Assembly (NCBI GenBank): GCA_023473405.1
Contig: JAMCZD010000135.1
Coordinates: 1-13,970, forward strand
DNA from: Candidatus Omnitrophota bacterium
GTDB lineage: Bacteria; Verrucomicrobiota; Verrucomicrobiia; Limisphaerales; UBA1319
Length of the DNA: 13,970 nt
Direction: 5' to 3'
Position 1 is the stretch's first letter; each line of letters opens with the position of its first letter. The notes under the pieces are model-generated. The model worked only from the letters and a program-made list of their open reading frames with translations, did not search any database and was not told the DNA's origin. Positions 5,789-13,795 of this stretch are shown here, in pieces. The position numbers and the translations under genes were made by a program.

Positions 5789-7279
5789 TCAGTGAAATCG
5801 TTTTTTGATGCAGTCGAAAAACCGCTGGGCGCGCGCGTTCAACGATTGATCGACGATTTGGATGGTCAATCGTTCCTGGTCGATTTCTGCTCCATAGGTT
5901 GGCCCGCTCAATTGGGCATATTTCTCCAGCAATTCCTTGACCGTGATGTTATTATAGGTAATTGGATCAGCTAACGAAAGGAGTGCACCACCTGCTTGGG
6001 GCGAAAACTGCATTTGAGTGAGGTGGGTGATCAGGTCGCGAAATTCGTAATCCCTGCTAATCCTTACAAAGGGAAGGCGGACATCAAAAAGGTTCTTTAC
6101 GTTCCGGTTCGGCTCCGGCAAGCCGGGTATCCGGGGAAGATGGAAAACCAGTCTCTTGCGATTTGGATAATACCTCACCCTAACCGAGCGAATCCGGGAC
6201 GCTTCGCCCATCACCGTTTGATTAATGAAAAAGCTGGAGGTCCCGCCGCCCTGGCTTTTGAGGGTTTGCCCCTGTTCATCCTGGTACTCAAAGTCCAGCG
6301 GCATTGAGTACGCCTTCGGCAGGCACGCGAAAATCATGCACGTGGTCTTCGGCTCACGGTTATATGCCTTTGGCTCGACTTTCAATGTGATTTTGTCGCT
6401 GTGTGAGGTGGACCTGTTTTCCATATCGTCCGCCTTGACAACAAGCTGCAACTCTCCTTCAGGGAACTTTGCCGTCGAGCCCACCTGCGCCGGGAACTCA
6501 ATGACCTGGGCGGGACCTAAGGACATGTCGACCACAAGAAGGACGGGCGCCGCATGCCAGAGTTGAAGGTCCAGTTTCGCATTCACGCCATCTTTTGCCA
6601 AGTCGCCTCCCCAGGAATAGCCGCTGTCGAGAGACTCGTGCGTTCGCGCGTCAAAGGCATGGAAAGCGAGAACCTTTGCTTCCTGTCGCAATTCGCCTCG
6701 CAGGCCAAAGCTGACTGCCGGGTAAAGCCCGCGGAAATCCAACGTCCGATACCAATCCTGGCGTGCGAACTCCGGAACCCGGTCGCTCGAAACCGCTTTC
6801 AATTGACGGTCATAGAATCTGGCCGGCAGGCGGACCGAATACTCGTTTAATTTGTCGGCGGGAAAACTGCCGAATGCTACGGCCACGTGGTCGAGCCATA
6901 CTCTCCCTTCCGGGCATTCCAAAGCGTTGCCAAACGCAATGTGGTGATAGTCGAACATCGCATTGTCTGCATAACCTTCCAATTCGCGGGGCACAGGCAT
7001 CTCGATCAATAAGTCAGGGCCATTCGTGCGCACTGTAATCGACTCTAGAACCCCTTCGAACTTGGGCCTGCTCAATTGGTTGGTGTCCATTGTGCGGTCG
7101 TAATCGAGCGAAGACCCTATTCGCGCGGCATCGCGGTAGAAATAAGGTTGTAAGGACGCAAGGGACAAAGCCGCTCCGAGTCCCAACGCAAGTAATCCCA
7201 GGATTATACAAACGCGGACAACGACCCTGGTCCAAACTGGTCGTGGCGCAGCCATGCCTGATGGGGATTGGTTATTCAC
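5789..7279 (-). CDS. Membrane-anchored extracytoplasmic protein of unknown function
   Basis: A 496-residue protein with one N-terminal membrane helix (about residues 19-42, VVVRVCIILGLLALGLGAAL). A long beta-rich region without recognisable enzyme motifs follows. The last ~100 residues contain ITVKELLEKYAQLSG...QERLTIQIVD. That resembles the short N-terminal (STN) domain of secretins and TonB receptors, in which a short helix packs on a strand pair; this is inference from pattern only. The first start is GTG (7277-7279), and ATG at residue 9 (MAAPRPVW) is an alternative. Neither has a clear ribosome site. It stands alone, divergent from the VOC gene. Many family-neutral charged and aromatic residues suggest a periplasmic structural or sensory role, but no function can be assigned. 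Confidence 0.75.
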   Translation of the reverse strand: MNNQSPSGMAAPRPVWTRVVVRVCIILGLLALGLGAALSLASLQPYFYRDAARIGSSLDYDRTMDTNQLSRPKFEGVLESITVRTNGPDLLIEMPVPRELEGYADNAMFDYHHIAFGNALECPEGRVWLDHVAVAFGSFPADKLNEYSVRLPARFYDRQLKAVSSDRVPEFARQDWYRTLDFRGLYPAVSFGLRGELRQEAKVLAFHAFDARTHESLDSGYSWGGDLAKDGVNAKLDLQLWHAAPVLLVVDMSLGPAQVIEFPAQVGSTAKFPEGELQLVVKADDMENRSTSHSDKITLKVEPKAYNREPKTTCMIFACLPKAYSMPLDFEYQDEQGQTLKSQGGGTSSFFINQTVMGEASRIRSVRVRYYPNRKRLVFHLPRIPGLPEPNRNVKNLFDVRLPFVRISRDYEFRDLITHLTQMQFSPQAGGALLSLADPITYNNITVKELLEKYAQLSGPTYGAEIDQERLTIQIVDQSLNARAQRFFDCIKKRFH

Positions 7280-7331
7280 TTAACACTGGAGGATAAATGG
7301 TCCAAGGAGCTTCGATCAAGATAAACCCACT

Positions 7332-7358
7332 TTGTTTTGGGAGAATAGATGCTATACT
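7332..7358 (+). promoter_or_regulatory. Sigma70-like promoter of the VOC gene
   Basis: TTGTTT (7332-7337), a 15-nt spacer and TATACT (7353-7358), with TG one base before the -10 (extended -10, TGCTATACT). It lies 24 bases upstream of the start codon at 7383. The spacer is short, which the extended -10 could offset. Confidence 0.5.
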
Positions 7359-7382
7359 TTAAACCAAAAAAGGAGTTTGATT

Positions 7383-7814
7383 ATGAGCACTCCAGGAAAT
7401 AGTTACCCGGGTAAAGTTGAGACCTACCTGTTTTTCGAAGGCCGCTGCGATGAGGCAATCGAATTCTATCGCCGCGCGCTTGGGGCAGAAGTGGTTATGT
7501 TGGTGCGTTTCAAGGACAGCCCGGAGCCGAACATGTGTTCGCCGGGGACTGAGCAGAAAGTGATGCACGCCGCATTGCGCATTGGCGGGACGACGCTGAT
7601 GGTGTCCGACGGCCAGTGCTTGGGAAAGCCGAATTTCCAAGGTTTTGCGCTGTCTCTCGAGGCTCGCACGGAGGCTGAGGCTGACCGTTGGTTTGCCGCC
7701 CTGGCCGAGGACGGGCAGGTGCGGATGCCATTGGCGAAGACTTTCTTTTCACCGCGCTTCGGGATGGTGACTGATCGCTTTGGCGTGTTATGGATGATCC
7801 TTGTTGCGGCATGA
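7383..7814 (+). CDS. VOC superfamily protein, PhnB/glyoxalase-like
   Basis: A 143-residue single-domain protein of the vicinal-oxygen-chelate fold. Visible features are YLFFEGRCDEAIEFYRRALGA (the first beta-alpha unit typical of PhnB-like proteins), VMHAALRIGGTTLMVSDG, ALSLEARTEAEADRWFAAL and the end FFSPRFGMVTDRFGVLWMI. These match the PhnB-like branch, often annotated as 3-demethylubiquinone methyltransferase-like or glyoxalase-like. Such proteins are usually of unknown substrate and many are not true methyltransferases. I chose ATG 7383 because AGGAG (7371-7375) sits 7 bases before it; the frame stays open upstream to 7332 but that part overlaps the promoter. It is monocistronic, with its stop about 200 bases from the next gene. 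Confidence 0.88.
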   Translation: MSTPGNSYPGKVETYLFFEGRCDEAIEFYRRALGAEVVMLVRFKDSPEPNMCSPGTEQKVMHAALRIGGTTLMVSDGQCLGKPNFQGFALSLEARTEAEADRWFAALAEDGQVRMPLAKTFFSPRFGMVTDRFGVLWMILVAA

Positions 7815-7848
7815 GTATGCGCTTTGGGGATAGGCTTTATTTCCGGAG

Positions 7849-7888
7849 CTGCTGCTCGGCCCATTATTTACGGCCGGCTTTTATCGGC
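7849..7888 (+). repeat. Intergenic direct repeat, left copy
   Basis: CTGCTGCTCGG...CCATTATTTA...GGCC...ATCGGC matches 10450-10489 at 34 of 40 positions without gaps (offset 2601). The two copies flank the 8018-10393 gene. The right copy begins 57 bases past that gene's stop. Confidence 0.8.
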
Positions 7889-7900
7889 GCTATGGAAAGT

Positions 7901-7917
7901 GGGGACGGGCCGTCCCC
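7901..7917. other. GC-rich hairpin
   Basis: GGGGACGGGCCGTCCCC folds as a 6-bp stem (GGGGAC/GTCCCC) with a GGGCC loop. It lies about 90 bases after the VOC stop and could act as its terminator, although no T-run follows. GGGGACGGG occurs again at 7950-7958. Confidence 0.45.
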
Positions 7918-8017
7918 GCCTCTATCGCCAATGGGGTCCTTTGATCTGGGGACGGGTGACAAGTGATCGGGATTGGTTTGAATTGACTCGGCGAAATTCG
8001 ATCGGTAGAAGGGGACC

Positions 8018-10393
8018 ATGAAAAATTCCGGTGCTTGCCAATGCGTTTGCCGCAAACGTCAAATAAAGAACGCTTGGTTTTATTCGTGGTTCACGGGTTG
8101 GTTATTTATAATTGGCCCGTTTCCTCAGGCCGCCTCGGCGGCCGTGGCTCTCGATGCCGTTCCCTACGAGCCGGCCACGCTTTCCATTTCCCCTTCGGAT
8201 TCGGGGGGGTGGAATTTGAGCTCGAATCCGTTGCGATTCACCGGTTACAAGGTCCAGGCATCAGCCGACCTGGCCGCCTGGCAGGACACGGGGGTGGCGT
8301 TCGGTCCGGCCAAGAATACGCACCTGTTTGCCAGCGCCGGCGAAAGCAACCGTTTCTTTCGGCTCGGCTCGGATGGGTCGCCGACGCTGCAATGCCTGAC
8401 AGCGGACGCAACGACGATACAACTGAACTGGCCGCCCATCCCCTCTGCGGTTGAATACAAGGTTTACCGCAACGGCGCTTATGTGGGCAGCACCGCTGCC
8501 CGAACCGGATATTATTTGGATAACGGTCTGAAACCGGTCCAATCCTATAAGTATTATATTCTGGCGCTGGATTCGAGCGGCAAAGTGATCGGTCATTCCC
8601 CGACGAACACCTTCTCGACCTTGTCTTCGAGCTCGATCCGGACGCATTACAAGGTCCTGGCGGTGGCGTTTTATCCGGAAAAACCCGATCCAGCCGAGTT
8701 GTCTCACATCAAGACTTATTTGAGGCACCGGATCGATTTCTTGCGGTTAGCCTCGCTGAACACCGCGGTGATGGACCTTTACCGGGACGACGTGATTTGC
8801 ATCCGCACCAATCCGCCCATTTCCGCTCCGGACTCGTTCAATATCGATTATGTCAAGCTCGCGGTAACGCCTTATGCGGAACTGGGTGGATACTCGATGG
8901 TGGACCTGGTTGAAAAGGGCGACGTCGACACGGTCTGGGTCACGCGGGCGCCGAAAGGTTTTAATTTTTTCGAAAACGCCCTGGTCGGCAACAAAGACAT
9001 CAACCCGAATCCCGACGGCGAACACTGGGACCCGGCCCCGGCAAAATGCTCGCGTTCGTTCTTCATTAATTCCTATGAGCCGGATGCGAGGTGCTACGAT
9101 GCCTACGCGCACATGGTGGAAGGTATTATGACGACGATGGGCGACGGTTACCCTGCCAACTGGCCCCGCAACCTGCCGTATGTTGTTCTCAGCAAGACCC
9201 GGACGGACTTCACCACCACTTACAACGCTCAACTCCGCCTGTTCGAACGCTTCCGGTTAACGGATGAATGGACCGGTACCGGTGCGTATGCCTCGAGGGG
9301 GAACGCCAATTGCGGTTCGAGTCATTTCCCGCCAACTTCCCGCCGGGATGTCGACAAGGATTATGACGGTGATTATGCTTACTACGACCTCAAGTCCTGG
9401 CAGCGATACGTGGATTGCGCGGCCGATGACTGGCTAAACTACCCCAACTTGACCGGTGCCAAACGGAAAGTGAACGGATACGACTACGGCGGCTACAATT
9501 ACTACAAGGAAAACGAGCCATCTTACGCAACCGCATTTGGCGCTTCACCGGAGTTGCATCCTTCCTTCCGATTCGGCAGTGATTCTTATCACCTGTGGTG
9601 GTTTTACCATTTGCCGCACAACGCCGGTGTATCGAATGGCAAGCTGAACACCTGGTGGCCTTACCTGTTCGATTTCAACCGATTCAACGGCGACCAGATC
9701 AATTATCCTGTGAATGGCTTCCCCGAAATGCCCGTGCATTTTCCGCCCGTCAACAGCGAATACGGCACCGAGGTGGGCACGTCCGAGCTTTGGGGTTATT
9801 GGCATTCATTCGGCGACTTCGGTCCTTGGGGCCAGGTAACGGTAGTGAACAGCGCGGAAAATCCGGAGGCGGTGAAAAACGGCAGCCACGCCATCAAGGT
9901 GGATATCCGGGAGGATTTGTATCAGAGCAACGGGCGCAACGACACCTTCTATCCCATCACGCGAAATGCCGGTTGGAACCTGGCCGACCTGCGCGAAGTG
10001 AGTATTGCAATCAAACCGGGTCTGAATCCCTCGCTCATCACCGGCGCGAATCCGGTCATTCGGCTATGCCAGAACGGCGGCAACCGGATCGAGTTGGCTC
10101 CCTTAAAGAATGGCCGGTATGCGAACCTGTTCCTGGATAACAGCTTTAAGGGCCAGAACGGCTGGTTTGTCTTCAATATCCCCATCACAGGCAACGCCAA
10201 TTGGGAGGCCAGCGTTATCGGGTATATCGATCCCAAGCTCAGCCAAGCCGAGGTGGCGGCGGCCAAGCAACAGTTGAAACAATCGATCCTGTCCAAGGTG
10301 AATTACGTGCAGATTTCCATCCTGTCCGATGGGACCCAGGGCGATCGTTTATCCTACTATATCGACGGCCTCGAGTTTCATACCGGGCCGTAA
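8018..10393 (+). CDS. Large secreted protein with FN3 domain and carbohydrate-binding-like C-terminus
   Basis: 791 residues. A basic N-terminus and hydrophobic stretch (about 18-36) with a likely cleavage site near AASAA (38-42) mark export. Residues ~45-118 form a short beta module (YKVQASADLAAWQDTG...NRFFRLGS) frequent in secreted Verrucomicrobiota proteins. Residues ~122-202 look like fibronectin type III (IQLNW, VEYKVYRNG, YKYYILALDSSGK). The central ~210-560 region has striking conserved-looking patches: SYEPDARCYDAYAHMVEGIM (His365, Glu368), NCGSSHFPP (431-439), DDWLNYPNL (470-478) and HLWWFYHLPH (525-534). These recall a widespread unnamed secreted family, and the clustered His, Cys and Asp could form an active or metal site. 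Residues ~605-790 look like a galactose-binding-type beta-sandwich. The start is ATG 8018 with GAAGGGG just upstream. Substrate and reaction are unknown; polysaccharide processing is a guess. Confidence 0.85.
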   Translation: MKNSGACQCVCRKRQIKNAWFYSWFTGWLFIIGPFPQAASAAVALDAVPYEPATLSISPSDSGGWNLSSNPLRFTGYKVQASADLAAWQDTGVAFGPAKNTHLFASAGESNRFFRLGSDGSPTLQCLTADATTIQLNWPPIPSAVEYKVYRNGAYVGSTAARTGYYLDNGLKPVQSYKYYILALDSSGKVIGHSPTNTFSTLSSSSIRTHYKVLAVAFYPEKPDPAELSHIKTYLRHRIDFLRLASLNTAVMDLYRDDVICIRTNPPISAPDSFNIDYVKLAVTPYAELGGYSMVDLVEKGDVDTVWVTRAPKGFNFFENALVGNKDINPNPDGEHWDPAPAKCSRSFFINSYEPDARCYDAYAHMVEGIMTTMGDGYPANWPRNLPYVVLSKTRTDFTTTYNAQLRLFERFRLTDEWTGTGAYASRGNANCGSSHFPPTSRRDVDKDYDGDYAYYDLKSWQRYVDCAADDWLNYPNLTGAKRKVNGYDYGGYNYYKENEPSYATAFGASPELHPSFRFGSDSYHLWWFYHLPHNAGVSNGKLNTWWPYLFDFNRFNGDQINYPVNGFPEMPVHFPPVNSEYGTEVGTSELWGYWHSFGDFGPWGQVTVVNSAENPEAVKNGSHAIKVDIREDLYQSNGRNDTFYPITRNAGWNLADLREVSIAIKPGLNPSLITGANPVIRLCQNGGNRIELAPLKNGRYANLFLDNSFKGQNGWFVFNIPITGNANWEASVIGYIDPKLSQAEVAAAKQQLKQSILSKVNYVQISILSDGTQGDRLSYYIDGLEFHTGP

Positions 10394-10449
10394 CCTAACC
10401 CGGATAATTCGCACTACAGGGATGGGCCTTTGAGGGTAGATGGGCCGAA

Positions 10450-10489
10450 CTGCTGCTCGGACCATTATTTAGGGCCCTCTTACATCGGC
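10450..10489 (+). repeat. Intergenic direct repeat, right copy
   Basis: Partner of 7849-7888 (34 of 40 identical, no gaps). It lies between the secreted-protein gene and the nested inverted repeat at 10536-10599. Confidence 0.8.
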
Positions 10490-10535
10490 TGCCACGGAAG
10501 AAAGGAGCGCGGATGCCCTCATCTGCGTGCGATCG

Positions 10536-10599
10536 TTAGGCCCGTTATATCAGGGCGGCGCGCAGCGCCGCCCCACCACCCGGGTAGGGTTGGGCCTAA
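10536..10599. terminator. Nested inverted repeat between convergent genes, likely bidirectional terminator
   Basis: The inner hairpin is GGGCGGCGC (10553-10561), a GCA loop and GCGCCGCCC (10565-10573), a perfect 9-bp GC stem. The outer arms TTAGGCCC (10536-10543) and GGGCCTAA (10592-10599) are exactly complementary. It sits between a plus-strand gene ending at 10393 and a minus-strand gene ending at 10602. It may instead be a mobile REP-type element. Confidence 0.6.
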
Positions 10600-10601
10600 A
10601 A

Positions 10602-11840
10602 TTACGAGGGCTGCCGTTCGGCCTCCATCAATGCCTCGGCCAGGCGTTCGTACTGAGGAAGCGAATTGTACAGTTGAGCCGAAACGCGCAGCAAACGCTT
10701 CGGCGGTGCCGGCCAGGAAATAACGGGAACTTCGATCCCGTCAATCCGGCAGAGGCGGTCCTGGAGCAGGTCGGAATAAAGAGGTGAAGATGGCCTCGTT
10801 GATTTCGGGGCATCCGGTATCGGGACCGAGGCCATGGCGCCGATGGAGGCATCCGGGCAAGGAACCTGGATGCCCAGCTTGTCGCACAGGACTCTTCTCG
10901 CGGCCAGAGCCAGCGCGTGATTCCGGTCAATCACTTCGGGCCAGCCGCCCGGCAATAGGCCGCCCATGAATTGCAGGGCCTCGGGGACACTCAAGAATGC
11001 CGATGGGTCATGGGTGCCAGTCCAGCCAAACTCGAGCTGGAAACGCGATCGATCTTTTCTGGGCGAGTTGGCCCCGTGGCTGATTGAAAGCGGGCGGATG
11101 CTCGATTGCCGTTCTCGAGTGACATACAGGAATGCGGCGCCTTTGGGTGCGCACAGCCATTTATGGCAGTTACCAGTGTAATAGGTTACCCCCAAACGGC
11201 GCAGATCGAGCGGCACCATCCCCGGCGCATGCGCTCCGTCCACCAGGACCTCGACCCCGCGTCCTTCAAGTTCGCCGACTAATCGCTGGATAGGAAACAC
11301 GATCCCTGTCTGGCTCGAGACATGGTCCAAGAGCGCCAGCCGGGTTCGGTTCGAGACGGCTGCCAGCAACGGTTCAATGAGCTGTCTTTCGTCCTCGAAC
11401 GGGAACGGTAGAGATACTACTTTGACCTTTGCGCTCGAGCACCCCGCGGCATACTCGAGCGCGTTTCGGCAGGCATTATACTCATGATCGGTCACGAGCA
11501 ACTCGGTGCCGATTTCCCAGCGCAGCGAGCGCAAGACCGTGTTTACACCAGTCGTCGCGTTGGGAATGAAAACCAAATCTTCGCTGTCCGCGCCCACGAA
11601 CCGGGCCAGGCTCGAGCGAGCCTGGTCCAGCAGTTCTTCGAGGTCACGGACCAGGAACTGCATGGGCCGGCTTTCCATTCGCTCGCGGAGTCGGCGCTGA
11701 TATTCGAGCACGGCCAGTGGGCAACTGCCAAAGGAACCGTGGTTAAGGTAAACCATATCCGGATCGAGCGGCCACAAGCTCGGGCTGCAGGCCGACCGGT
11801 TCAATGCGTCGAGTTGATGTCCGTTGTTATCCACAGACAT
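10602..11840 (-). CDS. PLP-dependent aminotransferase class V / isopenicillin N epimerase-like protein
   Basis: 412 residues, usual length for fold-type I PLP enzymes of the class-V (CefD-like) group. The N-terminal YLNHGSFGSCP motif (31-41) is characteristic. NATTGVN (94-100) lies where the cofactor phosphate is bound. VDGAHAPG (200-207) supplies the Asp that contacts the PLP ring nitrogen, and GNCHKWLCAPKG (223-234) holds the Schiff-base lysine, Lys227. Relatives include cysteine desulfurase-like and amino-acid epimerase enzymes. The real substrate cannot be told from sequence, and beta-lactam synthesis is not implied. The start is ATG 11840, with GAGG a few bases upstream. It begins only 12 bases after the stop of the GH127-like gene, so the two are probably one operon, which hints at but does not prove a linked function. 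Cytoplasmic, with no signal. Confidence 0.9.
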   Translation of the reverse strand: MSVDNNGHQLDALNRSACSPSLWPLDPDMVYLNHGSFGSCPLAVLEYQRRLRERMESRPMQFLVRDLEELLDQARSSLARFVGADSEDLVFIPNATTGVNTVLRSLRWEIGTELLVTDHEYNACRNALEYAAGCSSAKVKVVSLPFPFEDERQLIEPLLAAVSNRTRLALLDHVSSQTGIVFPIQRLVGELEGRGVEVLVDGAHAPGMVPLDLRRLGVTYYTGNCHKWLCAPKGAAFLYVTRERQSSIRPLSISHGANSPRKDRSRFQLEFGWTGTHDPSAFLSVPEALQFMGGLLPGGWPEVIDRNHALALAARRVLCDKLGIQVPCPDASIGAMASVPIPDAPKSTRPSSPLYSDLLQDRLCRIDGIEVPVISWPAPPKRLLRVSAQLYNSLPQYERLAEALMEAERQPS

Positions 11841-11852
11841 TCTGCCTCGAAT

Positions 11853-13742
11853 CTACTTCGGAATAGCTGGCAGTGGCCGGGGCACCTGTTGATAGAGAGG
11901 TAGTTGGCTCCCCGGTGGTTCGAGCTTCATTACAGTGTTCCCTAGCCAGGTGACGGTGATGTTGCGGTCAGGCTCGCCGGGGGCATTCTTCACGATTTGT
12001 TTTTGGACGAATGAGATGAGCGGGTAGGTCAAGTCCAGCTTATCACCCTTATTGACCTTGCGGACATGCACATAGGCGCCGCGCCAAATTGCCCTCGTCG
12101 ATTTTCCATTGCGGTAAATCTTGACCATGTCCTGGGGTGCCCACGCAGGCGGGCGCAGGTAGAAGTCGCCTGATTTCTTGGCCAACACGGTCAGGCGCCC
12201 ATGGTGTGGCAGAAAGGAAATGGTCTTTGCCTCCGGAGCGTCCCGATTGAAGCTCATGTTTACATAAACGCCGTCCTTGCGGCTCGTCACGGTATCGAGC
12301 CAGGCGGTGTGAAGGGCGCGCATCCCTTCCGGAAAACAGCAGCCCATCATGTCCATCTCGTTGCCCGCATAGCACCGGTCGTTGACGCCCATTGCGCCCT
12401 GGAACCCGCCTTGCAGGGCTCGGGCCATGGCGAGTCCATTGTCGCCTTCCGCCCCGGGATGCAGGGTGCGATAAAGCTTCTCGTAATCCGGGGTAATAAA
12501 AAACTGTGCCTCGCGAATGTAATTGCGGATGAACCTCTCAACCGTGTCCCAGTAATTCGGATAACCGCACTTGGCCATGTAAGCGGCGATGTCAATCACA
12601 TCGGCCACGGCGCAAGTCTCCGATCGGCGCGGATAGGTTTGCGATTCGGGAATCCAGCCGTAATCGGTTCCGTGTTCGAGAAAGAAATTGAGCAACCGTT
12701 GGCACCAGGCGATCAACTCGGGGTCACGAGTCAAGTAAGCCACGTGGGCCATTCCCCAGCCGGAATGGCCGCGCATATGGCTGTGATGATCGAACGATCC
12801 ATCAGGCCGGACCATGAGATTGGCGCTGAGCGGCGCGGTGGGCCAGAGCGCGATGCTCGAGGTTCGCTTGATCTGGTCCTTCTGTTCCTGGGTGAGCTTG
12901 GAAGGATCGCGCAGAATCCAATGCTTCCACTGGTCGCACGCCATTTCACCGCGGGCAAAGGCGAGCGCAAACTCGAGGGCCTCCTTGTCGCCAAAGGCCT
13001 CGTAATAGGTTGCGATGGCCTCGAGCGGCATGGCCGGGCTGTACGGAGACGCATCGGTGATGGCCCATCCTTGGTTGTTCCAGCAGCTATTCCCGCCGGC
13101 ATAATAGGCGCGGCCGTCCACCCAATCAGCCCGGGCCCGGAGCGCCTCGAACATCTGCCGGCATTGCCGGCGCAGGTCTTCGTCATGAGTGCGCCGGTAA
13201 ACGTTCGACAGGCTGATAAGGAGCTTGCCGGTGGTCCAGGAGTTGGCCCAAATGCCGGGCAGGGAACTGAATGAGCTGGCCTGGACCCAACAAAGGCCAT
13301 CATCGCGGAGGAATCCCAGAATCCGTCTCCTGAGACCTCGAGCAATCGCATCTGCCGAGGTGTCGCCCGTGATGTCCTTCATGTAACCGAACTCCCAGTC
13401 CAACCGGTTCTCGGTATCTCCGGCGGTGATGGGATCGTGATCGGTTGGGCCGGGGCAAGGCGGGTCTTTGAGCAGGCTCATTGAGAAGCGGCACTCGTAG
13501 TTCAGGTTGGGGCGCGGATTCTTCTCGAGGGCCTGCATGGCCCATTGCGCCATGGCTTTCAAATCCAGGTCGGAATCGCTGCCCTCCTGGACGGCTGCAT
13601 TCTCGGGCTGTGACTTCTCGGCGATCTGTATCCTGGATAATTTACCGTGAAAACCGCTCAGGTCCGCCTCGTCCACTTCACCTTTGACCAGGCCGGCGGC
13701 GGCAAACAAAGCCAACACGACGTTTCCTGCGTATCGCTGCAT
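11853..13742 (-). CDS. Exported GH127-like glycosidase (beta-L-arabinofuranosidase family)
   Basis: 629 residues from ATG 13742. The frame is open to a TTG at 13763, but the ATG start gives a compact signal peptide (MQRYAGNVVLALFAAAGLVKG) and has AGGG 7 bases upstream. The body shows the repeated helix pattern of an (alpha/alpha)6 barrel. In GH127 (HypBA1) the zinc ion is bound by a Glu-X-Cys pair and a Cys-Cys pair, one of which is the nucleophile. Here SETC (Glu375, Cys377) and GCC (Cys468, Cys469) occupy the same order, with similar spacing. The acid/base Glu could be Glu357 or Glu366. The C-terminus after ~490 looks beta-rich (YVNMSFNRDAP, YLRPPAWAP). Likely role is cleavage of arabinofuranosyl or related sugars in the periplasm or outside. 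Overall similarity to classical GH127 is modest, so GH146 or an uncharacterised relative is possible. Confidence 0.7.
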   Translation of the reverse strand: MQRYAGNVVLALFAAAGLVKGEVDEADLSGFHGKLSRIQIAEKSQPENAAVQEGSDSDLDLKAMAQWAMQALEKNPRPNLNYECRFSMSLLKDPPCPGPTDHDPITAGDTENRLDWEFGYMKDITGDTSADAIARGLRRRILGFLRDDGLCWVQASSFSSLPGIWANSWTTGKLLISLSNVYRRTHDEDLRRQCRQMFEALRARADWVDGRAYYAGGNSCWNNQGWAITDASPYSPAMPLEAIATYYEAFGDKEALEFALAFARGEMACDQWKHWILRDPSKLTQEQKDQIKRTSSIALWPTAPLSANLMVRPDGSFDHHSHMRGHSGWGMAHVAYLTRDPELIAWCQRLLNFFLEHGTDYGWIPESQTYPRRSETCAVADVIDIAAYMAKCGYPNYWDTVERFIRNYIREAQFFITPDYEKLYRTLHPGAEGDNGLAMARALQGGFQGAMGVNDRCYAGNEMDMMGCCFPEGMRALHTAWLDTVTSRKDGVYVNMSFNRDAPEAKTISFLPHHGRLTVLAKKSGDFYLRPPAWAPQDMVKIYRNGKSTRAIWRGAYVHVRKVNKGDKLDLTYPLISFVQKQIVKNAPGEPDRNITVTWLGNTVMKLEPPGSQLPLYQQVPRPLPAIPK

Positions 13743-13795
13743 GAGGCGACCCTGTCGGATCAACCTGGCAGCGTCAACGCAAAACGATCCAGTCG

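Noticed and set aside
5347..5808. Plus-strand open frame of 153 residues across the RAYT region
   Set aside because: Out of frame with the recognisable transposase, whose homology follows the frame from ATG 5382.
12201..13274. Long plus-strand open frame (357 residues) opposite the GH127-like gene
   Set aside because: Antisense shadow of a GC-rich gene; no family features and no ribosome site.
13743..13763. TTG 13763 as start of the GH127-like protein
   Set aside because: The seven extra residues spoil a good signal peptide; ATG 13742 has AGGG at proper distance.
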